A stretch of DNA of 64,000 bases, from the NCBI GenBank assembly GCA_937141405.1, contig CAKZQQ010000005.1:248001-312000 (forward strand), given 5' to 3'. A program made the translations under genes and the position numbers. Under the pieces are notes generated by a model. It did not search any database. It was not told where the DNA came from and saw only the letters and a list, made by a program, of their open reading frames with translations. Of the stretch, positions 53,487 through 64,000 are shown piece after piece. Origin of the DNA: an uncultured Campylobacterota bacterium. Lineage in GTDB: Bacteria > Campylobacterota > Campylobacteria > Campylobacterales > Sulfurovaceae. Positions within the stretch are counted from its first letter, which is position 1; each line of letters starts with the position of its first letter.

Positions 53487-55414
53487 CCAACCGTCGTTCC
53501 GTTTGATTTTGGAGCCTCAGGTCTGATGAGCGAGAGCCCGTTTTTATCTTTAGCTGCGAGTATCATACCCTCGCTTTTATTGCCCATAAGTTTTGCCGGT
53601 TTTAGATTGGCTACAAGGCATATCTGAGTACCCGGCAGATCTTGAGGGGAGTAGAACTCTTTGATGCCTGCTACGACTTGACGAGGAGAAGCTTCGCCTA
53701 TATCGACTTTAAGCAGGAGAAGTCTATCGCTTTTTTCTATCTCTTGTGCTTCGATGATAGTGCCTATCTTGATAGATGTCTTGAAAAAATCATCGATGCC
53801 GATAAGCGCGATCCCTTCTTCTTTGCTTGATGCCTCTTTTTTCTCCTCTTTTGGTGTTTCTTCAGCTTGTTCGAGTTTTACCTCTTCAATTCTAGGAAAG
53901 AGCGGTGGAATCTGTGTTATCGTAAAGGAGGCGAGCATACTTTTTTCGATGATAAGCTGTGTCCATGAGCTATTATCTATCTCAAATCCAAGTGCTGTGG
54001 CTATTTTTCGTGTAGTTTCAGGCATAACAGGATGGAGCATCACCGAGACACGAGCCAAGATGTTAGCAATGAGCGCAACTAGCGCCATCGCTTCATCGGT
54101 TTTTCCTTCTTTCATCAAGACCCAAGGTTGGTGCTTATCTATGGCTTTATTTGCAATGCTCAGGGGTCTCCAGAGCTCTTCAAGGTATCTATGTATCTGC
54201 ATCTCAAAAAGGAGGGGCTCTAGCTTGTCGATCGACTCTTCTACCTGGGCAAGCTCATCTTTGTAGTAAAGTACGATATCTTTTGAGTCTATTGTTCCCT
54301 CAAAGTATTTGCCACTCATCCCTATGAGTCGATTGAGGAGATTACCGAGATCATTGCCTAGATCAGAGTTGATCCTATCGATAAGTGCTTTTTGGCTAAA
54401 GTCTCCATCGCCACCAAAGGGGACCTCTCGAAGCATAAAATATCTAAAGTTTTCGAGTCCATAGGCATCTGCGACCTCTTTAGGGTTGACGACGTTCCCT
54501 TTGGACTTACTCATCTTTTGACCATCTCTTGTCCACCATCCATGTGCTGCTATATGTTTTGGAAGCGGTTGATCAAGGCTCATTAAAAATGCCGGCCAGT
54601 AGATTGCATGAAATCGCAATATATCTTTACCTATGAGGTGAACACGCGCAGGCCAATAGCGCATATTTACTTCATCGCTTCCATACCCAAGTGCAGTAAG
54701 ATAGTTCATAAGCGCATCAAGCCATACATACATCACATGTTTGGGGTCGTTGAAAGACTCAGGAATCTTCACGCCCCAATCAAAGCTCGTTCGTGTGATT
54801 GAAAGGTCTTCTAATCCGCTCTCAACAAAACGGATTACCTCATTTCTTTTGCTTTTAGGCAAGATGCATGATGGATTTTGCTCGTACCATTCAAGAAGTT
54901 TATCTTGATATTTTGAGAGTCTAAAAAAGTAACTCTCCTCTTCGACTACGGTTGTTGTCTTGCCGCACTCCGGGCAAAATTCCTCTTCGAGTAGTTGGTT
55001 TTTGGTAAAGAAGGTCTCACAAGAGATACAGTAGTGTCCACTATAGACATCTTTGTAGATATCGCCTTTTTGTGCCATCACTTCAAATGCTTTTTGCGCA
55101 CCAATTTTGTGTTTTTCGTCAGTTGTGCGTATGAAAGCATCATAAGATATCTCAAAATCATCCCAGAGGTTTTTAAAAGTCGCGCTTATTGCATCGGCAT
55201 ACTCTTTTGGGCTTTTGCCTTTTGCTTTGGCAGATTCCTCAATCTTTTGACCATGCTCATCGGTTCCTGTGAGGAAGAATGTATCATGACCGATAAGCCT
55301 TGAGTAGCGCGATATGCTATCAGCTATGATAGTGGTATAGGCGTGCCCTATGTGGGCGATATCATTGACATAGTAAATCGGGGTGGTGATGTAGACGGAT
55401 TTTTCGCAAGACAT
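53483..55414 (-). CDS. metG: Methionyl-tRNA synthetase
   Basis: 643 residues from the ATG at 55414. Class I motifs: HIGHAYTTI and KMSKS in GQKMSKSKGNVV. A CxxC zinc knuckle (CISC...CPEC) lies near residue 130. A C-terminal tRNA-binding EMAP-II-like domain (about 540-643) starts at IGIDDFFKTSIKIGTI. It charges both initiator and elongator tRNA-Met; the tRNA-fMet at 11483 is one substrate. Confidence 0.96.
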   Translation of the reverse strand: MSCEKSVYITTPIYYVNDIAHIGHAYTTIIADSISRYSRLIGHDTFFLTGTDEHGQKIEESAKAKGKSPKEYADAISATFKNLWDDFEISYDAFIRTTDEKHKIGAQKAFEVMAQKGDIYKDVYSGHYCISCETFFTKNQLLEEEFCPECGKTTTVVEEESYFFRLSKYQDKLLEWYEQNPSCILPKSKRNEVIRFVESGLEDLSITRTSFDWGVKIPESFNDPKHVMYVWLDALMNYLTALGYGSDEVNMRYWPARVHLIGKDILRFHAIYWPAFLMSLDQPLPKHIAAHGWWTRDGQKMSKSKGNVVNPKEVADAYGLENFRYFMLREVPFGGDGDFSQKALIDRINSDLGNDLGNLLNRLIGMSGKYFEGTIDSKDIVLYYKDELAQVEESIDKLEPLLFEMQIHRYLEELWRPLSIANKAIDKHQPWVLMKEGKTDEAMALVALIANILARVSVMLHPVMPETTRKIATALGFEIDNSSWTQLIIEKSMLASFTITQIPPLFPRIEEVKLEQAEETPKEEKKEASSKEEGIALIGIDDFFKTSIKIGTIIEAQEIEKSDRLLLLKVDIGEASPRQVVAGIKEFYSPQDLPGTQICLVANLKPAKLMGNKSEGMILAAKDKNGLSLIRPEAPKSNGTTVG

Positions 55415-55578
55415 TATGTGTTTCCTTAACAAATGAGTTTTTGGATTTTACATTTTAGGTAAAATATTGTAGTGATTTTATCCAAAAGATGCTGTAACGA
55501 GGATGAAGAATGTAGTTAGAATTTATTTATCCAATTTGCATAATTTGGGTTTAATTTATGATAAACCACATCTAGATT

Positions 55579-56229
55579 TTATTTGTTTGCCAGTATCTTT
55601 TTGATAGCTTCAGAGCATATCATCAGACCAAAACTTCCTGTGACCCCCACAAATGAGCCTTTCTCTTTACATCTTGCCGCTTCACCAGAAAATACTACCG
55701 TAAAGTTTCTATCAAATTTTGCTTTTTTAAGCTCAGTGCGTATCTTGCTTGCGAGTGCATCACCATGCGTTTTCCAGATAGAGGCTACCTCTATCTTTGA
55801 GGCATCAAATCTCTTAGCCGAGCCTACCGACATGATAAGTTTTTTGTACTCTTTTTTTGCCAATTCTATCTTGACTTTTGTGGTATCGCAGGCATCTATG
55901 ATAAGAGCATAGGGGCTAAAATCAAAACTTTCAACCCATGCTATATCTATCTTTTGAGTGATAGTCCGGATATTTGGATAGAGCTCTTTAAGTCTTGTGG
56001 TTTTGAGCTCTCCAAGAGCCTCAGAGCCTATCTGTCTGTTTTGATTGGTGATATCATAGTGATCATAATCGACAATGGTTATATCGCTTATACCGCTCCT
56101 ATAGAGGCAATCAAGTACATATGAGCCAACGCCGCCAACACCGAGGATGATAATCTTGGCTTTTTGTATCTTTGCAAACTCCTCATCTCCAAAGAGCTCT
56201 TCGCATCGCTTAAAGCGTTCTAGAGCCAT
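55579..56229 (-). CDS. ThiF/TcdA-like tRNA threonylcarbamoyladenosine dehydratase
   Basis: 216 residues of the E1-like adenylating family: nucleotide-binding GVGGVGSYVLDCLYRSG, then DYDHYDITNQNRQ and the DACDTTKVK motif. The best match in style is TcdA, which makes cyclic t6A in tRNA; other ThiF-family roles are possible. The start overlaps surE by 10 bp. Confidence 0.85.
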   Translation of the reverse strand: MALERFKRCEELFGDEEFAKIQKAKIIILGVGGVGSYVLDCLYRSGISDITIVDYDHYDITNQNRQIGSEALGELKTTRLKELYPNIRTITQKIDIAWVESFDFSPYALIIDACDTTKVKIELAKKEYKKLIMSVGSAKRFDASKIEVASIWKTHGDALASKIRTELKKAKFDRNFTVVFSGEAARCKEKGSFVGVTGSFGLMICSEAIKKILANK

Positions 56230-57002
56230 TTTTTCACTTTCTCTATATCATCATGACTTGTCATATCAAGATGAATAGGGGTAATGGAGATATATCCTTG
56301 TGCGATCGCTTCAAAATCACTCATGATATCACTTGGAGTATGCTCCCAATCAAGTTTCGGCAATCCTATCCAGTAGTGCTCTATACCTCGCGGATTCCAG
56401 TGGACTTGCGCATCATTGCCATATATCCTTTTGCCGGCTCTTGTGACGCGAAATCCTTTTGATTCCTCTTTTGAGATTGGAGGGATATTCACATTGAGCA
56501 GTTTTCGCTCACCAAGAGGAAAATCATCAGCCAATATTTTTGTTACAAGCGTAGCGATAGCATCTTTTGCAAGTTCATAACCAAAATCATCGATGTTTTG
56601 ACACTGATCTCTACACACTTGTGATATAGCAATAGCGGGGATACCTTGCAATACTGCCTCCATCGCCCCTGCAACCGTTCCGGAGTAGGTGATATCTTCA
56701 CCCATATTGGCACCTTTGTTGACCCCTGAAATTATGATATCAGGCTTGTGTGCATCATCAAAAAGCTTATTGAGTGCTAAAAAGATACAATCAGTCGGGG
56801 TACCGTCATCAAGCTTAAAAAAGTCATCATCAAGTTCTACAAATTTAAGGGGCTGTGTCAATGTTAATGAGTGTCCGCAAGCTGATTTCTCAACGGTTGG
56901 TGCCACCACCGTAACATTGCCTAGTGGTTTGAGTGCTTCGATGAGCGCAAATAGACCTTTTGATTCAAATCCGTCATCATTTGTGATCAATATCTGTTTC
57001 AT
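56220..57002 (-). CDS. surE: 5'/3'-nucleotidase SurE
   Basis: 260 residues. Starts ILITNDDGFESKGL, the SurE metal motif (Asp-Asp), with APTVEKSACGHSLT, SGVNKGANMGEDITYSGTVAGA and the beta-rich C-terminus. It dephosphorylates nucleoside monophosphates in stationary phase in other bacteria. Confidence 0.95.
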   Translation of the reverse strand: MKQILITNDDGFESKGLFALIEALKPLGNVTVVAPTVEKSACGHSLTLTQPLKFVELDDDFFKLDDGTPTDCIFLALNKLFDDAHKPDIIISGVNKGANMGEDITYSGTVAGAMEAVLQGIPAIAISQVCRDQCQNIDDFGYELAKDAIATLVTKILADDFPLGERKLLNVNIPPISKEESKGFRVTRAGKRIYGNDAQVHWNPRGIEHYWIGLPKLDWEHTPSDIMSDFEAIAQGYISITPIHLDMTSHDDIEKVKKWL

Positions 57003-57082
57003 ATATTCCTCTTTCTTTTTTTACAAGATGTATTATAACCATTTTGGTATAATACAAATAAAATATTGCCAAGGAGTAGCAG

Positions 57083-57580
57083 GTGCAAAAAGAGCCGATG
57101 CTAAATGAAACATATCAACGCCTTACTAAAGAGCTTGAACGACTCAAAACTGTTGAGCGGGTAAATATAGCTAAGATTATTGATGAAGCAAGAGCTTTAG
57201 GGGATCTCAAGGAGAATGCAGAGTATCATGCTGCAAAAGATAAGCAGGGGCATATGGAGTCTCGTATCATAGAGCTGCAAGACCTACTTTCTCGTGCTCA
57301 AGTGGTTGACCCGGCAAGTTTTCAGCATACAAGAGTATCTTTTGGCTCGACGGTAACCCTTTGTGATCTCAGTGATGATAGCGAATGTAAATATACGATA
57401 GTAGGCGCTCAAGAATCAAGCCCATCCAAAGGACTTATATCGATATTTTCTCCTTTAGCGAAGTCTATCATGGGCAGAGAAGAGGGTGATGAAGTAGAAG
57501 TAGCGCTTCCGGGTGGTACCAAGCAATATGCGATTGAAGAGATATGTTTTCAAGAGATATGTATAGAGGTAAAACAATGA
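57083..57580 (+). CDS. greA: Transcription elongation factor GreA
   Basis: 165 residues from a GTG start, giving MQKEPM, the usual Campylobacterota start. The N-terminal coiled coil tip contains GDLKENAEYHAAKDKQ with the catalytic acidic residues; the C-terminal FKBP-like domain ends EVALPGGTKQYAI. It rescues backtracked RNA polymerase. It overlaps argC by 4 bp (ATGA). Confidence 0.95.
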   Translation: MQKEPMLNETYQRLTKELERLKTVERVNIAKIIDEARALGDLKENAEYHAAKDKQGHMESRIIELQDLLSRAQVVDPASFQHTRVSFGSTVTLCDLSDDSECKYTIVGAQESSPSKGLISIFSPLAKSIMGREEGDEVEVALPGGTKQYAIEEICFQEICIEVKQ

Positions 57581-58581
57581 AAGCGGGAGTCGTAGGAGCG
57601 AGCGGATATACAGGACTAGAGCTTATAAAACTCCTTTTAAATCATCCCGAGTTTGAGCTTACTTATTTGGCAACTACTGAAGGTGGCGGCAGTGTAAGTG
57701 AGCTTCATCCATCGTTAGAGGGGCTGAGCAGTGTTGCGATATCAAAAGCTTCTATCGAAGAGGTTAAAAAGAGTTGCGAGATCGTCTTCTTAGCACTTCC
57801 TCACAAGGCTTCTATGGGTTTTGTAAAGCAACTTTGGGAGAGCGATATAAAGATAGTTGATCTTTCAGCCGATTATCGCTTAGAGATGGAGACTTATGAA
57901 AAACATTATGAGAAGCATGCTGACCCCAGCAACGCCCACAAAGGCGTGTATGGACTTATAGAGTACTATAGAGATGCGATTAAAGGCGCGAAGCTTGTAG
58001 CTTCTCCGGGATGCTATCCAACAGCAGCTCTTTTGGGATTACTTCCATTTATAGAACATATAGATACAAGCGCACCTATCTATATAGATGCAAAATCGGG
58101 TGTAAGTGGAGCAGGGAAGAAGTGTTCTGAAAATACGACATTTGTGAATGACAATGATAATGTATTTTCCTACAATCCACTTAAGCATCGCCATACACCC
58201 GAGATCAAAGAGAAGGTTAAAAAACTCTGCTCAAAAGATATAGAGCTCGCTTTTGTGCCTCACCTTGTTCCGATGACACGAGGGGAGCTTGTGAGCATCT
58301 ATGCGAAGCTCAAAAGTGATATAGAGCCTCAAAAGGTGCTAAAAGAGCGATATAGTGCTGAGCCATTTGTGCGGGTTCGAGAGACGCCTGTTGATACCAA
58401 AAGCGTCTCAGGGACACATTTTTGTGATATATTTGTAGCGCGTGAGGGCGATATGCTCTTTGTGAGCAGTGCTATAGACAATCTCTTGCGCGGGGCGTCC
58501 TCGCAGGCACTTGCAGCTGCAAATCTTATGTGTGGTTTTGATGAGGCACTTGGGCTTCCTAAGATAGCCTACATCCCATAA
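57577..58581 (+). CDS. argC: N-acetyl-gamma-glutamyl-phosphate reductase
   Basis: 334 residues from ATG 57577. Starts with the NADP-binding GVVGASGYTGLELIKLL; the catalytic Cys is in ASPGCYPTAALLG and HRHTPEI is present. It carries out the third step of arginine synthesis. The coupling to greA is by overlap only. Confidence 0.95.
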   Translation: MKAGVVGASGYTGLELIKLLLNHPEFELTYLATTEGGGSVSELHPSLEGLSSVAISKASIEEVKKSCEIVFLALPHKASMGFVKQLWESDIKIVDLSADYRLEMETYEKHYEKHADPSNAHKGVYGLIEYYRDAIKGAKLVASPGCYPTAALLGLLPFIEHIDTSAPIYIDAKSGVSGAGKKCSENTTFVNDNDNVFSYNPLKHRHTPEIKEKVKKLCSKDIELAFVPHLVPMTRGELVSIYAKLKSDIEPQKVLKERYSAEPFVRVRETPVDTKSVSGTHFCDIFVAREGDMLFVSSAIDNLLRGASSQALAAANLMCGFDEALGLPKIAYIP

Positions 58582-58588
58582 GTTCGCT

Positions 58589-59284
58589 ATGATAGAGATC
58601 AAAGAGGGCGCTCTTTTTATCGCCGATGCTCACTACCCACATCATGGTAATGCATTTTTTCAGATTTTAAAAAAAATAGAGCGAAAAGAGCTTCATGCCT
58701 CGCAGATATTTCTCATGGGCGATATCTTTGATCTCCTCTTTGGATATAACGACTATATCAAGCAACCACTTAGTGGAACAATCGCTTTAGTAGAGAAGCT
58801 TTCAAAAAAGCATGAGATATACTATTTTGAGGGAAATCACGACTTCTGTTTGGAGACTATATTTTCTAATATTAAAATATACAATAGAGCTTCCCAGCCC
58901 GTATATATGGGTCTAGAAGGGAAAAAAATCGGCATCTCACACGGTGATATCTATGAGGCAGGTTTTTGGTATGGAGTGTATTGTTTTTTACTAAGAAATA
59001 AGGTTGCACTGACGCTTTTAAAACCGTTTCAAAAGAAAATTATCGATAATAGACTCGCAAAATTAAAAGTGAAAAATATCTGTGCCAAACTAGAGCATTT
59101 TGAACAAAAAATGAAAGCTATCAGTGAGCATTACCAAAAAGATACCGATCTCATCATAGAGGGGCATTTTCATCAAGCTAAAAAGCTAGGCAGATATATC
59201 TCTTTACCGTCACTTGCTTGCCAAGAGCAGGTTGGAGCGGTGATAGATGGCGAGATACAGTTTATAGATATCAAGGATTTGTAG
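58589..59284 (+). CDS. LpxH/LpxJ-like metallophosphoesterase
   Basis: 231 residues. Metallophosphoesterase motifs: ADAHYPHHG, GDIFDLLFG, GNHDFCL, SHGDIYEAG and GHFHQAK. Campylobacterota lack classical LpxH and use a related enzyme, LpxJ, for UDP-2,3-diacylglucosamine cleavage in lipid A synthesis; the length and the motifs fit such an enzyme, but the paralogue at 35986 competes for this role. Confidence 0.82.
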   Translation: MIEIKEGALFIADAHYPHHGNAFFQILKKIERKELHASQIFLMGDIFDLLFGYNDYIKQPLSGTIALVEKLSKKHEIYYFEGNHDFCLETIFSNIKIYNRASQPVYMGLEGKKIGISHGDIYEAGFWYGVYCFLLRNKVALTLLKPFQKKIIDNRLAKLKVKNICAKLEHFEQKMKAISEHYQKDTDLIIEGHFHQAKKLGRYISLPSLACQEQVGAVIDGEIQFIDIKDL

Positions 59285-59561
59285 TCATTGAATTTGCCGC
59301 AATTCATCAATAATTGTCTGCGACTAAAGCTCTTTCTGTCGCTTTCACACTTCTTGTGCAGTTGTGAATGCGAGCACTGCGAAGCACGAGCGTTGAGCAA
59401 CGCCCGCACAATTGTGAAACGACGATTTTCTTTTCTTACTTTTCTTTACTAAAAAGAAAAGTTATAGAGATTTCTTTTTTCTTTTTACTACTTTTTTAGA
59501 AAAAGTAGCGCAAAACTAGCGAATAGCGATTTTGCAAAGCAAAAAGTTTCTTTAGAAAAAG

Positions 59562-59623
59562 CGTCATGCTGAACTCGTTTCAGCATCTAGATTTTTAGAC
59601 CCTGAAATAAATTCAGGGTGACG
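59562..59623. repeat. Nested hairpin repeat
   Basis: Outer arms CGTCA (59562-59566) and TGACG (59619-59623). Inside are two hairpins: ATGCTGA/TCAGCAT (59566-59572, 59580-59586) and ACCCTGAA/TTCAGGGT (59599-59606, 59612-59619). The string CGTCATGCTGAAC...TTCAGCATCT is like a dispersed palindromic repeat known in many bacterial genomes. Confidence 0.65.
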
Positions 59624-59690
59624 AAATGACCAAAGCATTTTTAACGCCCCGATGGTTCTTAAAGAAACATATATGATGATTGCATATGCA

Positions 59691-59711
59691 CTCTCATGCA
59701 AAGTATGGGAG
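59691..59711 (+). repeat. REP-like hairpin, copy 4 (diverged)
   Basis: CTCTCATGC-AAA-GTATGGGAG, with the same arm length and loop size as the REPs around the transposase at 31143, but several base changes, some of them paired. Confidence 0.6.
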
Positions 59712-59740
59712 TGAGAAAAGAATTATGATATGATATTTTT

Positions 59741-60916
59741 ATGAAAAACATACTCTTTGTACTTATTTTTACATTTATATATGCCGAAGTTCCCGACTTT
59801 CGCCTGCAAGATTATCAAGAGAGATATAGCGTATGCAAGGAAAAGACAGACTATAGCATAGCTCAATGTTTATTGAACGGTAATCTAAACTACTCCGGAC
59901 TTAGAGGAGATAAATATGCTTATAGATTTATCGATAGAGGGAGTATAGCTGCAGCGGCGCAAAACGGCGATATATATGACTATACCGTGAGTCTTATGCC
60001 AAAAACTAGAAGGTACATTTTTTTAAAAGAGTATATCGATTACCTCTACTCTATAAAAGATCAATATTCGCCACCGCAATTCAAAGGAGATGATGCTCAA
60101 GACATCATAGATATCAAAAAAGTGTTGAATCTCTTGCAATTTGCTAGGCTAGAAGAAAATTCCGACTATACTCAAGAGTTTGAAGTTGAGTTGTTAGAGT
60201 ATCAAAAAAGACACGGTTTAGAAGTAGATGGGAAGATAGGGCCAAGCACAAAAAGAGAACTAAAAAAATCGATAGATGAGATCATCATAAAAGCTAAAAA
60301 GAATCTAACATTAGAGAGAATCTCCAGCCCCAAAGGCGCAAACTATGTTTTAGTCAATATCCCTGAATTTAAAATGTACTATTATGATAATGGTGAACAG
60401 GTCTTAAGTATGAAGGTGATTGTAGGCAAAAAGCGCACAAGAACTCCCATACTCAATGAAATGATGCAGTATATCGTCAAAAATCCAAGATGGAATGTAC
60501 CGCCGACAATCTATAAAAATGAGTATGCAGACAAATCAGAGAGTTATTTAAAAAGAAATGGTTTTGCATACAATAGTGAGGGAAAATTGTATCAAAAAGA
60601 GGGCAGTGGAAATGCGTTAGGGGTAGTGAAGTTTCTCTTTCCAAATAGGTTTAATGTCTACATGCACGACACCCCGACGAAATCATTATTTAACAGAAAA
60701 GTGAGAACATTTTCGCATGGTTGCATCAGGCTAGAGAAGCCTATAGCCTTGCTCAATGAGCTAGGATTTGATTATGATACGAAAAAAAATAGATGGATCA
60801 CTTTAGAGAAACAGATACCCGTCTATGTGGAGTACCATACACTTTGGGTGGATGATGATGGCATCGTCCAATTTAGAGATGATATCTATGGGTATGAGCA
60901 GAGTTTGTTTCGCTAA
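59741..60916 (+). CDS. L,D-transpeptidase (YkuD) with peptidoglycan-binding domain
   Basis: 391 residues with a signal peptide (MKNILFVLIFTFIYA). A PG_binding_1 domain (LLEYQKRHGLEVDGKIGPST, about 150-180) precedes the YkuD catalytic domain with HDTPTKSLF and the active-site SHGCIRLEKP. The order resembles E. coli LdtD (YcbB). It makes 3-3 peptidoglycan cross-links or anchors proteins in the periplasm. Confidence 0.9.
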   Translation: MKNILFVLIFTFIYAEVPDFRLQDYQERYSVCKEKTDYSIAQCLLNGNLNYSGLRGDKYAYRFIDRGSIAAAAQNGDIYDYTVSLMPKTRRYIFLKEYIDYLYSIKDQYSPPQFKGDDAQDIIDIKKVLNLLQFARLEENSDYTQEFEVELLEYQKRHGLEVDGKIGPSTKRELKKSIDEIIIKAKKNLTLERISSPKGANYVLVNIPEFKMYYYDNGEQVLSMKVIVGKKRTRTPILNEMMQYIVKNPRWNVPPTIYKNEYADKSESYLKRNGFAYNSEGKLYQKEGSGNALGVVKFLFPNRFNVYMHDTPTKSLFNRKVRTFSHGCIRLEKPIALLNELGFDYDTKKNRWITLEKQIPVYVEYHTLWVDDDGIVQFRDDIYGYEQSLFR

Positions 60917-61006
60917 GATAAGATATTAACTATTTCTTCTATTGTTTTTCGCACTTTTCTAAAAAGTGCAAAGAAATAAGAAGAAAAGCATGGATTTTTG
61001 CTCTTG

Positions 61007-61027
61007 TTCCCATGCTTTGCGTGGGAA
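61007..61027 (+). repeat. REP hairpin, copy 5
   Basis: Identical to the REP at 31037-31057, 30 kb away. A further degenerate copy (GTTCCCGC...GTAGGAAC) follows at 61053-61075. Confidence 0.85.
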
Positions 61028-61127
61028 TACATACTCTCAGTATTCTATATGTGTTCCCGCAAAAACCGTAGGAACGAGAAGAAACAAATATGCTAAAATA
61101 TAGAAATTAAAGACCATGGAGGCATAA

Positions 61128-61730
61128 ATGGCATGGCTTATAACAGCGGGCTTGACTGTTCTTATGGCGTTAACACTTGTGGTGATGCTCGTTAAGCGTA
61201 CAGGTACAAAGCGTATTTTTAAAACTTTAATGGGGTTTGTTGTGGTTATCGGACTCTTTGTTATCTATGCAAATAAAACTTGTGGTCCAAATACAAAAGA
61301 TATTGAGATCATGACATCGCAGATAAATGCTATAGCAAAACATATAGTTGCTAATGGCGTGCCTAGCTCTTTGGCTGATATTGATAATTTAGATTATGAT
61401 TTAAAAGAGTGTAAACGAAATGAGAGATATCACAATAGTTATAATGAGCTTGTGGAAAGCAAGAATGAAGCTATTTTTTTAGAAATTGATGAAGGGTGTC
61501 AGTTTGAAGCGCAGGGGAGAGTGTATGAGGTTGAATTTCATTTTGTTCAATATTATAGAGCAACTGAAAATACACATGGAACTTTAAAGATTAGAAATAT
61601 CATTACAGATACAGGCATTCTTATTTCTTTTGAGCCACATTACGGTGGAGGTATTGTCGTCGATTTTGAAAAATACCCAGCAGTTTATAGTGTCAAAACA
61701 ACCGGAATTTGTAATCCAATGAGACAATAA
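61128..61730 (+). CDS. Membrane-anchored hypothetical protein
   Basis: 200 residues. One long hydrophobic region (about 3-49, likely two helices around Lys/Arg residues) precedes a soluble domain of 150 residues with three cysteines. No family recognised. Confidence 0.7.
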   Translation: MAWLITAGLTVLMALTLVVMLVKRTGTKRIFKTLMGFVVVIGLFVIYANKTCGPNTKDIEIMTSQINAIAKHIVANGVPSSLADIDNLDYDLKECKRNERYHNSYNELVESKNEAIFLEIDEGCQFEAQGRVYEVEFHFVQYYRATENTHGTLKIRNIITDTGILISFEPHYGGGIVVDFEKYPAVYSVKTTGICNPMRQ

Positions 61731-61747
61731 AGAGAACGGAGAGGCGA

Positions 61748-64000
<2,253 letters not shown>

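Larger units (their letters stand above)
59285..59740. other. Repeat-rich intergenic region without genes
   Basis: 456 bp with no credible gene. It contains a short-range mix of AAAG/CTTT-rich inverted repeats (about 59425-59560), a GCACAATTGTGAA-type string near 59404, the nested hairpin repeat at 59562-59623 and a REP-like hairpin at 59691-59711. Such mosaics are typical of dispersed non-coding repeats piling up between convergent or spaced operons. Confidence 0.7.

Noticed and set aside
59285-59740. A CRISPR array or small RNA in the repeat-rich gap
   Set aside because: Repeats are of different families and irregular spacing; no promoter-terminator pair could be defined.

Overview
The window looks like chromosome from a Campylobacterota (Epsilonproteobacteria) bacterium, plausibly a free-living Sulfurimonas/Sulfuricurvum-type genus. 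This is inferred from gene style, not from a database search: a RibBA with a degenerate GTP cyclohydrolase half, the short non-discriminating-type GltX, a GreA starting MQKEP, an OprD-like porin beside ActP, and many ATGA/TAATG gene overlaps. No rRNA or CRISPR array was seen. Two tRNA genes are present.

Layout. 1-2633: end of a surface-polysaccharide cluster (UDP-glucose dehydrogenase plus UDP-glucuronate epimerase). 2651-11527: a complete-looking filamentous phage (inovirus) prophage of 8,830 bp between two identical 47-bp repeats. The repeats are the 3' half of an initiator tRNA gene. It carries a structured non-coding region (likely origin and packaging signal), an HTH regulator and a zinc-ribbon membrane protein on the minus strand, a tyrosine integrase, a probable ssDNA-binding protein, two tandem coat-protein paralogues, several tiny membrane proteins, a Cys-rich pIII-like adhesin, pVI-like, Zot/pI, secretin/pIV and an HUH replication initiator whose last codons lie inside the tRNA repeat. 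11483-11716: tRNA-fMet and tRNA-Gln behind a consensus promoter.

11803-22928: riboflavin gene, histidine kinase and response regulator, then an acetate-use cluster (porin, DUF485 protein, ActP symporter, CBS/DUF294 protein, DnaQ-like exonuclease, acetyl-CoA synthetase). 22935-30973: mixed housekeeping genes (uracil-DNA glycosylase, Fbp, MobB, lytic transglycosylase, GltX, TruD). 30974-33300: a small accessory island with a REP-associated tyrosine transposase (RAYT) between its REP hairpins, an unusual proteasome-like Ntn hydrolase and a DinJ/YafQ toxin-antitoxin pair. 33425-64000: mostly housekeeping (flavoprotein, metallophosphoesterases, patatin, MurA, UvrD-like and SUV3-like helicases, RsmD, NlpC/P60, ComF, MetG, TcdA, SurE, GreA, ArgC, L,D-transpeptidase, Tgt and a TrkA-like protein running off the end), with more REP hairpins near 59.7 and 61.0 kb.

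The most interesting content is the inovirus: an attachment site embedded in the rep reading frame, a duplicated coat cassette with covarying leader hairpins, overlapping hairpins in front of the ssDNA-binding gene and a heavily structured intergenic region. Second is the Ser1/Asp17 proteasome-like protein in the RAYT island.
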